Origin: Christensenella timonensis
GTDB lineage: Bacteria; Bacillota; Clostridia; Christensenellales; Christensenellaceae
DNA length: 64,000 nt
Direction: 5' to 3'
Assembly: GCF_900087015.1 (NCBI RefSeq)
Contig: NZ_FLKP01000002.1
Location: forward strand, 558,001-622,000
Of the stretch, positions 39,335 through 46,653 are shown piece after piece. The position numbers were made by a program, and so were the translations under genes. Numbering within the stretch: position 1 is the stretch's first letter; each line of letters begins with the position of its first letter. Under the pieces are notes generated by a model. That model saw only the letters and a list, made by a program, of their open reading frames with translations, searched no databases and was not told the DNA's origin.

Positions 39335-39419
39335 CTGAACATTTCTATTGTCACCATTATAAAAATTTTGCAGGCGTGAAACAAGTACGTGTAATTATGA
39401 ACAAATTGTGAATTTTTGT

Positions 39420-39448
39420 AAAAAAACAGCGCGTCCGCTGCGCGCTGT
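39420..39448 (-). terminator. Terminator of prfB
   Basis: On the minus strand, ACAGCGCG/CGCGCTGT perfect 8-bp stem (arms 39441-39448 and 39426-39433) followed by a T-run. Confidence 0.85.
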
Positions 39449-39463
39449 CAATGGGGTGCCCCT

Positions 39464-40567
39464 TTAAAAACCCTGGATCAGGCAGGCCTTGATGAATTCG
39501 TCGATGTCGCCATCCATCACTGCGTTGATGTTGCCCGTCTCTACGTTTGTACGGTGATCCTTGACCATCGTATACGGACAGAAGACATAGGAGCGGATCT
39601 GGCTGCCCCACTCGATCTTTTTTTGGTCGCCTTTGATCTCCGCCAAATGTGCCATGCGTTCTTCCTCGCGTTTTTCAGCCAACTTGGATTTTAACATGCG
39701 CATCGCGGTCTCGCGGTTTTGGAGCTGCGAACGTTCGTTCTGGCATTGCACGACGATACCCGTCGGAAAGTGCGTGATACGGATCGCGGAAGACGTTTTG
39801 TTGACGTGCTGCCCGCCTGCTCCCGAAGACCGGTAAGTATCCACACGGATATCGTCCGGATTCACTTCGATATCGTTGTCCGCATCGTCGATTTCAGGGG
39901 TTACATCAAGCGAGGCAAAAGACGTATGCCGCCGCGCATTGGAATCGAACGGGGAAATACGCACCAGCCGGTGCACGCCTTTTTCATTCCGCAGATAGCC
40001 ATAAGCATTGTCACCGGAAATCAGCATGGTCACGCTTTTGATGCCCGCATCGTCCCCGTCGAGGGAATCCAGTATCCTGACATCATAGCCGTGGCGCTCT
40101 GCCCAGCGCGTATACATACGCATGAGCATTTGCGTCCAGTCCTGCGCCTCGGTGCCGCCCGCGCCCGCATGCAGCGAGATAATCGCGTTGTTTGCGTCGT
40201 ATGTACCTGAAAGGAGCGTCTGCAGATGAAAATCGGTCACATCTTTTTCAAATTCGCTAAGCTCGATATTGAGCTCGGAAAGAAGTTCTTCATCCTGTTC
40301 TTCGTCCACCATCTCCACGAGGACTTTTAAGTCTTCCAGGGCGGAGTGGAGCTTTTCACACAGCGTGATCTTGGCTTTCAGCGGCTTTTCCTGCCGGGTG
40401 ATTTTATTTGCGGTTTCCACATCGTTCCAGAAATCCGGTGCCTCCATTTTCGCAGTGAGCTCCGCAAGCTCTTCGCGCAGGGCAGGCAGGTCGAGGGATT
40501 CCGTGGCTTCGCCGAGCATCTGCTCCGCGGTCTGTATCCTTTGTTTTTGTTCGTCCGTTACTATCAT
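39464..40567 (-). CDS. prfB: Peptide chain release factor 2
   Basis: 367 residues in one uninterrupted frame. Recognises UGA and UAA. The SPF tripeptide that reads the stop codon is at 205-207, and GGQ, which triggers hydrolysis, is at 251-253. In most bacteria prfB needs a +1 frameshift at an in-frame UGA near codon 25; here the corresponding codons read Ser-Leu-Asp-Leu with no stop, so the autoregulatory frameshift is absent. Confidence 0.97.
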   Translation of the reverse strand: MIVTDEQKQRIQTAEQMLGEATESLDLPALREELAELTAKMEAPDFWNDVETANKITRQEKPLKAKITLCEKLHSALEDLKVLVEMVDEEQDEELLSELNIELSEFEKDVTDFHLQTLLSGTYDANNAIISLHAGAGGTEAQDWTQMLMRMYTRWAERHGYDVRILDSLDGDDAGIKSVTMLISGDNAYGYLRNEKGVHRLVRISPFDSNARRHTSFASLDVTPEIDDADNDIEVNPDDIRVDTYRSSGAGGQHVNKTSSAIRITHFPTGIVVQCQNERSQLQNRETAMRMLKSKLAEKREEERMAHLAEIKGDQKKIEWGSQIRSYVFCPYTMVKDHRTNVETGNINAVMDGDIDEFIKACLIQGF

Positions 40568-40670
40568 AATTACCTCTTGTTTCCCACTAGAAATATCATT
40601 CTAAATATAGCATAAAAATAGTCTAAAAGATAGATGGAATGAGAAAAAAGCGGATCACGGCACGCGGTTA

Positions 40671-40700
40671 TAGACCGCCTCGTGCTTTACATGTTATACT
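40671..40700 (+). promoter_or_regulatory. Promoter of ybjQ-like gene
   Basis: TAGACC (40671-40676), 18-bp spacer, extended -10 TGTTATACT with TATACT at 40695-40700. Confidence 0.55.
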
Positions 40701-40725
40701 GAAGGAAAAACAAAGGAGGAAGAGT

Positions 40726-41037
40726 ATGATATTGGTAAATACCAGCTTTATTACGGGAAGAGACCTTGAGGTAATCACCCTGGTGCGGGGCGCGGTCGTC
40801 CAGGCAAAGCATATCGGCAAGGATATATTGGCCGGGTTCCGCAACATCGCGGGCGGTGAAATCATTGAGTATACGGAAATGATGAACGAGGCACGGGAAA
40901 TCGCTACGACAAGGATGATCCAGGACGCGCAAAAATATGGTGCGGATGCCATTATCAATGTAAAGTATACGACTGCGGAAATATCGCAGGGCACGGCCGA
41001 AGTGCTGGCGTACGGTACGGCGGTGAAGTTTAAATAA
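40726..41037 (+). CDS. YbjQ/UPF0145 family protein
   Basis: 103 residues from the ATG at 40726 behind AAAGGAGGAAG. ITLVRGAVVQAKHIGKDILAGFRNIAGGEIIEYTEMM is the family signature. Small pentameric proteins, sometimes annotated as heavy-metal-binding; function not established. No membrane segment. Confidence 0.88.
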   Translation: MILVNTSFITGRDLEVITLVRGAVVQAKHIGKDILAGFRNIAGGEIIEYTEMMNEAREIATTRMIQDAQKYGADAIINVKYTTAEISQGTAEVLAYGTAVKFK

Positions 41038-41079
41038 GAAATCGATGCTCCGTTCAGACAATTGCAAAAATCAATTGTT

Positions 41080-41148
41080 TTAATCGAAAAAATACTGAAT
41101 TGGAACATCCAACACCTGCGACAAACCAGCTAGCTCAATATCTGTAAC
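41080..41148 (-). pseudogene. C-terminal fragment of an XRE-type regulator
   Basis: On the minus strand one frame reads VTDIELAGLSQVLDVPIQYF then F-D and stop, the characteristic end of a Cro/C1-type HTH domain (leucine-rich helix, then 'VP..YFF'). The frame is closed by a stop just upstream, so only a remnant is left. The rest of 41038-41340 holds a hairpin terminator (41235-41277) and no gene I can support. Confidence 0.45.
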
Positions 41149-41234
41149 TCATTGGACATGCAAATTGCACTTGAAAAATTTGGTGATACGGATATGTTAG
41201 ATATATGCACCGGTGGGTCAAAACCAAAAACAAT

Positions 41235-41277
41235 CACATAAAAAGAGCCCGTATTTTCGATACGGACTTTTTATGTG
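41235..41277. terminator. Bidirectional hairpin next to a tRNA-tail remnant
   Basis: 11-bp outer stem CACATAAAAAG/CTTTTTATGTG plus inner CCGTAT/ATACGG. It is followed by TGGTAGCTGCT, which on the minus strand looks like a tRNA 3' end with CCA. It resembles the terminator next to tRNA-Met. Confidence 0.55.
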
Positions 41278-41340
41278 GTAGCTGCTAAAGGATACGCTAA
41301 GAATGTGATTAGGTTTTTGAATGGTCAGTGTAAAGAAGCT

Positions 41341-41850
41341 TTATCCTTTCTTCCGTGTTAGGAAAATTCCAACGATTGCCCCGATAAGGATAATCGGCGC
41401 CAATCGGACAAACAGCCATTCAAATGCGTGAAAAGCTACTCCGATAACGCTGGTTTCAGGATCACTATAATCCCAATCTAAGTAAGGACTATTGAAGACT
41501 GTCAAGACCGCAAAAATTATTATTATGGCCGCACACAATGAGATAAGTAGCCAATGAAGTATTTTTCGTCTTGTGGTTTTCCTTTGTGCAAGCTGTAAGT
41601 TTATAATCTCCAGTTTTTCTGAAATTGCTTTTAAGTCAGCGGCTTTCGACTCAACAACAGCTTCTCCAAGCAAAGCGTTTACGGGTGTTTCAAGCGCTTC
41701 CGATATGGAGATTAACATTTCAGAATCAGGAACTGACAATCCTTGCTCCCATTTAGAGATTGTTTGCCGCACCACATTCAACTTGACAGCAAGTTCTTCT
41801 TGCGAAAGTCCTTTTGATTTTCTGATTGCTTTCATGTTTTCGTTTAACAT
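41341..41850 (-). CDS. XRE regulator with two membrane segments
   Basis: 169 residues. HTH at about 5-60 (LSQEELAVKLNVVRQTISKWEQG), a linker helix, then two hydrophobic segments at about 97-117 and 143-163 ending in TRKKG. Membrane-tethered XRE proteins of this size are common in Firmicutes and may sense envelope state. AAAGGATG precedes the start. Codon use is more AT-rich than in the flanking housekeeping genes, and it lies inside a scarred region beside tRNA-Met, which suggests acquisition. Confidence 0.85.
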   Translation of the reverse strand: MLNENMKAIRKSKGLSQEELAVKLNVVRQTISKWEQGLSVPDSEMLISISEALETPVNALLGEAVVESKAADLKAISEKLEIINLQLAQRKTTRRKILHWLLISLCAAIIIIFAVLTVFNSPYLDWDYSDPETSVIGVAFHAFEWLFVRLAPIILIGAIVGIFLTRKKG

Positions 41851-42025
41851 TCAGGATAACATCCTTTCTTTTAGTCTTTATCACTATTGTATGAGAACCT
41901 GCCCGTTGCTACAAGCAATGTATATTAACATGTAAGCTTTTATAGTCGTAAAGTCCAGCAAATTGTTCTTGGTTCGATTCCCTCATTCGACCCAAATAAA
42001 AAACCCATACTAACGTATAGGTTTC

Positions 42026-42046
42026 ATTTGGTAGCGGCGAGTGGAT
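42026..42046. repeat. Direct repeat of the tRNA-Met 3' end (att-like), copy 1
   Basis: 21 bp identical to 42148-42168, beginning ATTTGGTAGCGGCGAGTGG. It covers the CCA end and acceptor/T-arm bases of tRNA-Met, followed by unrelated sequence. Preceded by another terminator-like hairpin (about 42003-42022). Between 41851 and 42026 there is also a T-arm-like GGTTCGATTCC (about 41971) but no complete tRNA. Confidence 0.7.
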
Positions 42047-42119
42047 AGCTCATCTGCGCCCTGCGGGCTTTATTCGCATGAACCACCGGTGGTTCTCATC
42101 CTCCACAATCAAACAAAAA

Positions 42120-42142
42120 AGCCCGTATCTTCGATACGAACT
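42120..42142 (-). terminator. Terminator of tRNA-Met
   Basis: On the minus strand GTTCGTAT/ATACGGGC (two G-T pairs) followed by TTTTTT. Confidence 0.7.
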
Positions 42143-42147
42143 TTCTT

Positions 42148-42168
42148 ATTTGGTAGCGGCGAGTGGAT
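42148..42168. repeat. Direct repeat at tRNA-Met 3' end (att-like), copy 2
   Basis: The copy that lies within the intact tRNA gene; identical over 21 bp to 42026-42046. Confidence 0.7.
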
Positions 42169-42227
42169 TCGAACCACCGACCAATCGGGTATGAACCGAG
42201 TACTCTAGCCAACTGAGCTACGCCGCC
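42151..42227 (-). tRNA. tRNA-Met (CAT), elongator type
   Basis: 77 nt including an encoded CCA. Acceptor GGCGGCG pairs with CGCCGCT (one G-U), D-arm GCTC/GAGT, anticodon loop TTCATAC (CAT), T-arm GGTGG-TTCGAAT-CCACT. The first anticodon-stem pair (C27-U43) is mismatched. Elongator Met is favoured over a lysidine tRNA-Ile by overall similarity to known tRNA-Met, but CAT alone does not decide. Confidence 0.92.
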
Positions 42228-42250
42228 ATCTGATTAAATTGTCTTGCAAT

Positions 42251-42279
42251 ATAATATCATAAGAGAAATGCAAAAGCAA
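42251..42279 (-). promoter_or_regulatory. Promoter of tRNA-Met
   Basis: On the minus strand TTGCTT (42279-42274), 17-bp spacer, TATTAT (42256-42251). Confidence 0.65.
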
Positions 42280-42299
42280 CGTTTTTTCGCGCTGGAAAT

Positions 42300-42330
42300 G
42301 AAAAAAGAACGGAGTCCCGTTCCTTTTTCA
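42300..42330 (-). terminator. Terminator of the recombinase-like gene
   Basis: On the minus strand AAAAAGGAACGG/CCGTTCTTTTTT with a four-base loop. Confidence 0.75.
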
Positions 42331-42366
42331 TACTATGTAAGATATAACAAATAGTGTGGAGGCGTT

Positions 42367-43212
42367 TTAAAGCTCCAGCCGTGAAAGAGCGCGGCTTTTC
42401 TCCTCGATACTCCTGCTGGGGAGCAGTTGGTGGCTGGAATAGATTTTGTTGCCGAGAAGCTCGTTTAATTCCATCACGTCTTTTTCGCTTTCCAGAAACG
42501 TCCGCGAGAAATACAACCGAAGCCCGCGCGTCGTCAGTTTACATTCATCGATATGGACCATAGAGCCGAATACTTTGAGCTGGCGGCAGATGTAGCCGCG
42601 GTCGATGATCTTGTTGTTGCCCCTGCCGCTGAAAATGATCCCGTTGTGGATCCCGTTTTCCGCACAATACTGTAAAAGGATCTTTTGCAGGTTGCGGGAA
42701 ATGATAATCGTCCACTGCTTGTCCCTGCGCCGTGCGATCGCATATCCTTCGTGCACAGCTTCCACCGTGATAAATTCCAAATCGCTGTAGTTGATGCCTG
42801 TGCAGGCAAACGTACGAATAATGTAGTAAAGCTTGCTGTCTTCACGTGCCGAAACTGCGAGTAATTTGCGGTATTCTTCCTTGGTGAGGATATCCGGAGG
42901 ACAGTCGGGTTCTTCTTTTTTGATGTTGTCCACGCAAAAATCCTCCGCGCGGATAAAGCGGAAAAACCGGTTCGCCGTACCCAGCATATTGATCGCCGTC
43001 ATGTTCTTGTAGGTCTTCACGACATAGTCTTTAAACGAAAGCATGTCCCCGGGACTTATTTTTTCTTTCTTCAAATCGTGCTCGAAAAAGTGCAGCATGT
43101 GCGATAAGTTGCGCGTATACAGCGTAAAAGTGGACGGCGAGATGTCTCTTTGATCAAACGTATCGAGATAAGCGTTTATATTTTCTTTTAAAGTATCAAG
43201 TGTAATCGTCAT
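42367..43212 (-). CDS. Tyrosine-recombinase-fold protein, catalytic residues lost
   Basis: 281 residues. The N-terminal SAM-like domain (1 to about 105) and C-terminal catalytic fold of phage integrases are recognisable. Box I reads CTGINYSDL, so the first catalytic Arg is replaced. Box II reads LTTRGLRLYFSRTFLES, keeping the second Arg but not the His. The usual LGH is LGN, and no Tyr sits at the nucleophile distance. The frame is intact and has its own terminator, so it may persist as a DNA-binding protein. It sits next to tRNA-Met with att-like repeats. Confidence 0.75.
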   Translation of the reverse strand: MTITLDTLKENINAYLDTFDQRDISPSTFTLYTRNLSHMLHFFEHDLKKEKISPGDMLSFKDYVVKTYKNMTAINMLGTANRFFRFIRAEDFCVDNIKKEEPDCPPDILTKEEYRKLLAVSAREDSKLYYIIRTFACTGINYSDLEFITVEAVHEGYAIARRRDKQWTIIISRNLQKILLQYCAENGIHNGIIFSGRGNNKIIDRGYICRQLKVFGSMVHIDECKLTTRGLRLYFSRTFLESEKDVMELNELLGNKIYSSHQLLPSRSIEEKSRALSRLEL

Positions 43213-43372
43213 ATGTTTTTGTCTCCATAATTATTATTAGTGTTGCTTCATGTGTATTCCAGTACTTCTACTTATTTTATTATATGGGCGGTACTGAAAA
43301 TACCTGTGCGGGGAAATGTCACGCAGAAATGTTGACGCGCCTGTGAAAAACGCTTTTGCCTGCATAGGGATG

Positions 43373-43400
43373 TTGACAATAAAAGGAAAAGGTGTATGAT
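43373..43400 (+). promoter_or_regulatory. Promoter of carboxylesterase gene
   Basis: TTGACA (43373-43378), 16-bp spacer, TATGAT (43395-43400). It places the start of transcription after the GTG at 43392, so translation must begin further down. Confidence 0.7.
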
Positions 43401-43424
43401 ATTTTCAATAAGAAATGGAAAGGG

Positions 43425-44915
43425 ATGAGGCGCGTGCGCGACGCAGTGGTTGGGACAACGGTAGGTAAAGTGGAGGGCGACAGCGAAAACGGCGTATATG
43501 TGTGGAGAGGGATCCCTTATGCAGAGGCCCCGAAAGGAGATTTGCGCTTTATACGGACGCGGAAGATAAAACCGTGGGAGGGGGTAAGGGAAGCCAAAAA
43601 CTTTGGTTTCTGTTGTCCGCAACCAAACCATAAGAATGCGGATATGGATGAGGATTGCCTGACGCTCAATATCTGGTCGCCGTGTGCAGATCGAAAAAGA
43701 CGGCCTGTGCTCTTTTTTATCCATGGCGGTTCGTTTGCGGGCGGTACGGGCAGCGAGGATGCCTACAACGGGGCGTACCTTGCAGGATATGGCGATGTGG
43801 TGGTAGTCACATGTAATTACCGGATCGGGATACTTGGTTTTTTGGATTTTTCTTTTCTGGGCCAGGGCTGCGACGCAAACTGCGGCTTGTTTGATATCAT
43901 AGAAGCGCTGCGGTGGGTACATGATAATATAGATGCGTTCGGCGGCGACCCGGATCATGTGACGGTATTCGGGCAGTCCGCAGGCGGGACGGCAACATCT
44001 GTGCTTGCCACACTTCCCGCAGCGCAAGGCCTGCTGCATCAATGTATTGTGATGAGCGGCGGGCCAACACTGCTGCAAGGAAAAGAGGAAGGGCAGCGGA
44101 CTGCCCAATGTTTTTTGGAATTCATGCATATCGACACGCCAGAACAGCTGCGGGAGATCCCGGCGGGAAAGCTTGCTGGGACGCAACAGGCGTTTTGCTC
44201 TGCGTGCGGACTGGGTGCGGGAACTTTCCGCATCAGCGTGGACGGCGGCCTTGTACCGGATTACCCGATCCCGGCGGCAGCCGCAGGCGCAGGACAGGGC
44301 ATCCCTATGCTGATCGGGACGACAAGGGAGGAAATGTCGTTTTTGCATATCCCTCCGCTGGCAAAGATCATCGATATCGGCGGCATCATGGAAGCGGGTG
44401 TCAGCCACGAAGACGAGGCTTGCAGGGAGTGCATCCCGAAAGCCTATCAGGAGCGTTACGGGAAACGGCGCGGCAAGACGATGATGCTTACGGATATGGT
44501 ATTTCGCATGGGCAGCGTGTGGTTTGCCCAGACGCGCAGCCTGCGAAACGACGTATGGATGTACCGCTTTGATTATGAAACGGCTGCCATGAAGGTGAGC
44601 GGATTGCATACCTTCCATTCCAGCGATATCCCCTTTGTGTTCGGCAATTTCGGCGCAGGTATGGGCAAGCTGATTTTCCTTCTGACGCCGTCTGTCAAAA
44701 AGGCAAAGAAGGTCGCGAAAGAAATACAGGACGATTTCCTGGCCTTTGCACGGAATGGAAAACTTCCGTGGAAAAAATGCACGCAGGGGTCGGTGCCCGC
44801 TAAGTGTTATCGCCGGGAGTGCGCGGTAATGCCTATGGTAGAGCCCGCTATCTTAAACCAATACGAAAGCACGCATTTTAAAAAGACCAGCTTTTCAAGC
44901 TGTGCCGGAAAATAA
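43425..44915 (+). CDS. Type B carboxylesterase
   Basis: 496 residues from the ATG at 43425; a GTG at 43434 with a better-spaced ribosome site (AAAGGGATGAGG) is also possible. The alpha/beta-hydrolase has oxyanion loop FIHGGSFAGG (about 99-108), nucleophile Ser in FGQSAGG (Ser185 in this numbering) and catalytic His in FHSSDIPFVFGN. EDCLTLNIWSP is the family's N-terminal signature. No signal peptide, so cytoplasmic. Substrate not predictable. Confidence 0.9.
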   Translation: MRRVRDAVVGTTVGKVEGDSENGVYVWRGIPYAEAPKGDLRFIRTRKIKPWEGVREAKNFGFCCPQPNHKNADMDEDCLTLNIWSPCADRKRRPVLFFIHGGSFAGGTGSEDAYNGAYLAGYGDVVVVTCNYRIGILGFLDFSFLGQGCDANCGLFDIIEALRWVHDNIDAFGGDPDHVTVFGQSAGGTATSVLATLPAAQGLLHQCIVMSGGPTLLQGKEEGQRTAQCFLEFMHIDTPEQLREIPAGKLAGTQQAFCSACGLGAGTFRISVDGGLVPDYPIPAAAAGAGQGIPMLIGTTREEMSFLHIPPLAKIIDIGGIMEAGVSHEDEACRECIPKAYQERYGKRRGKTMMLTDMVFRMGSVWFAQTRSLRNDVWMYRFDYETAAMKVSGLHTFHSSDIPFVFGNFGAGMGKLIFLLTPSVKKAKKVAKEIQDDFLAFARNGKLPWKKCTQGSVPAKCYRRECAVMPMVEPAILNQYESTHFKKTSFSSCAGK

Positions 44916-45175
44916 GATCCCCAGTATCGATCTAAGGCCTAAAAAGGACGAATACGGTATTCGGTATGTCGTTCGTTTTGCCATGGGGAAAATTTACACT
45001 GTGTCCACAGCGGGCGCTTGCGGTATTCCTCCCACTGTTGTAATATCAATATGTAAGGCTTTTCATGAAAACGGGCAGCCGGCGGCCGGCGGTTTATGCG
45101 TTGCTGCAACGCCGGCGGCAGAAGAGCTGACCAAACAGACCAAAAAGAGATTCGCGAATATAATGGAGGAAGCAG
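44916..45175 (+). other. 260-bp spacer before the glycine-cleavage operon
   Basis: A frame of 99 codons from a GTG at 44902 spans this gap, but it lacks a ribosome site, overlaps both neighbours and matches nothing I know, so I do not call it. A GC-rich inverted segment (GCCGGCGG repeats, about 45077-45120) lies near the 3' end. The conserved core of glycine riboswitches is not visible. Confidence 0.4.
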
Positions 45176-46252
45176 ATGGAAAAGAAAACAGCCCTTTATG
45201 ATAAGCATGTGGCCGCAGGGGGCAAGATGGTCCCGTTCGCGGGGTATTCCCTCCCCGTACAATACAAGAGCGGCATTTTGAGCGAGCATAAGGCGGTGCG
45301 CGAAAAAGCGGGATTGTTTGACGTATCGCACATGGGTGAGTTCTTCCTTGCCGGGCCGGACGCCTTAAAGACGGCCAATTATATCCTGACGAACGATTTT
45401 CGCAACCTGAAAGAGGGACAGGCGCGTTACAGCCCTATGTGTTACGAAGACGGCGGGACGGTGGACGACCTGCTCGTGTATAAAATGGCGGAGGACGAAT
45501 ATTTTATCGTCGTCAACGCCGCGAATAAAGATAAAGATTTTACATGGATGGAAAAAAACCTGGTGGGCGACGTACAATTCAGCGATATTTCCGCCCAAGT
45601 CTCACAGCTTGCGCTGCAAGGCCCGCTTTCGGAAAAAATTTTGCAAAAGGCAGCGGGCGAGGGCAGCATCCCGCAGGCATATTATACGTTCGTCAAGGAA
45701 GCGCGGATCGCGGGGATGCCCTGCTTGGTCTCGCGTACGGGCTATACGGGCGAGGATGGTTTTGAGATTTATTGTAACGACGAATATGCGGAGCGTATGT
45801 GGGATACGCTGATGGAAGCTGGGGAGGAATACGGCCTCATCCCCTGCGGACTGGGCGCGCGCGATACGCTGCGATTGGAGGCGGCAATGCCCTTATACGG
45901 GCACGAGCTTTCGGCGGAGATCACCCCGCGTGAAGCGGGGCTCGGCTTTGCCATCAAGGTGGATAAGGACGAGTTCATCGGCAAAGAGGCGCTCACACCG
46001 GCGCGCCTTAGGAAGCGGATTGGTTTAAAGCTTATTGACCGCGGTATCGTCCGCGAAGGGGCGAAGGTTTTTGCGGGCAGCGCGGAGGTCGGAAGGGTCA
46101 CCTCGGGCACGATGTCGCCCACGCTCGGAGCGGCGATCGCTCTTGCTCTCGTACCGTCGGGGCTGGAGGAAGAAACGCTCTTTGTAGAGGTGCGCGGGAA
46201 AAAGCTGAAAGCGGAAGTGGTAAAACTTCCATTCTATAAAGCAAACAAATAA
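45176..46252 (+). CDS. gcvT: Glycine cleavage system T protein (aminomethyltransferase)
   Basis: 358 residues. Transfers the methylene group of aminomethyl-lipoyl-H protein to tetrahydrofolate and releases ammonia. Family motifs: VPFAGYSLPVQY, DVSHMGEF near the N-terminus, and SRTGYTGEDGFEIY. GGAGGAAG precedes the ATG. First gene of a compact gcvT-H-PA-PB operon. Confidence 0.97.
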   Translation: MEKKTALYDKHVAAGGKMVPFAGYSLPVQYKSGILSEHKAVREKAGLFDVSHMGEFFLAGPDALKTANYILTNDFRNLKEGQARYSPMCYEDGGTVDDLLVYKMAEDEYFIVVNAANKDKDFTWMEKNLVGDVQFSDISAQVSQLALQGPLSEKILQKAAGEGSIPQAYYTFVKEARIAGMPCLVSRTGYTGEDGFEIYCNDEYAERMWDTLMEAGEEYGLIPCGLGARDTLRLEAAMPLYGHELSAEITPREAGLGFAIKVDKDEFIGKEALTPARLRKRIGLKLIDRGIVREGAKVFAGSAEVGRVTSGTMSPTLGAAIALALVPSGLEEETLFVEVRGKKLKAEVVKLPFYKANK

Positions 46253-46268
46253 AACGGAGGATCAAAAA

Positions 46269-46652
46269 ATGAACGTTCCCAAAAATTTAAAGTACACAAA
46301 ATCGCACGAATGGGTAGAGGTCATGCCCGACGAAAAAGCACGGATCGGTATCACGGATTATGCCCAGGAAACGTTGGGGAACCTCGTATATGCGGAGCTG
46401 CCGCAGGAAGGGGATGTGTTCGCGCGCGGCGATAACCTTGCGGTCGTGGAGTCCGTCAAGGCGTCGTCCGATGTTTATGCGCCCATTGCGGGTACGGTTG
46501 CGGCAGTGAATGAGGCGCTTGCGGACAGCCCGGAGATGATCAACGACGACAGCTATGGCGCATGGTTCGTGGAGCTTGACAGCGTGGACATGGACAGCGC
46601 AGAATTACTGTCCCCTGAAGAGTATGAAAAAGTGCTCGAAGAGGAGGAATAA
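46269..46652 (+). CDS. gcvH: Glycine cleavage system H protein
   Basis: 127 residues. The lipoyl-bearing lysine is K64 in VVESVKASSDVYAP. It shuttles the aminomethyl group between P, T and L proteins. ACGGAGG precedes the ATG. No lipoate ligase and no L protein lie in the window. Confidence 0.97.
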   Translation: MNVPKNLKYTKSHEWVEVMPDEKARIGITDYAQETLGNLVYAELPQEGDVFARGDNLAVVESVKASSDVYAPIAGTVAAVNEALADSPEMINDDSYGAWFVELDSVDMDSAELLSPEEYEKVLEEEE

Positions 46653-46653
46653 A

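Noticed and set aside
41158-41241. A 27-codon frame beginning MQIALEKFGDTDML on the + strand
   Set aside because: Too short, no ribosome site, no family recognised; at best part of the decayed region.
44902-45201. A 99-codon frame between the esterase and gcvT
   Set aside because: GTG start without ribosome site, overlaps both neighbours, no recognisable domain; treated as spacer.
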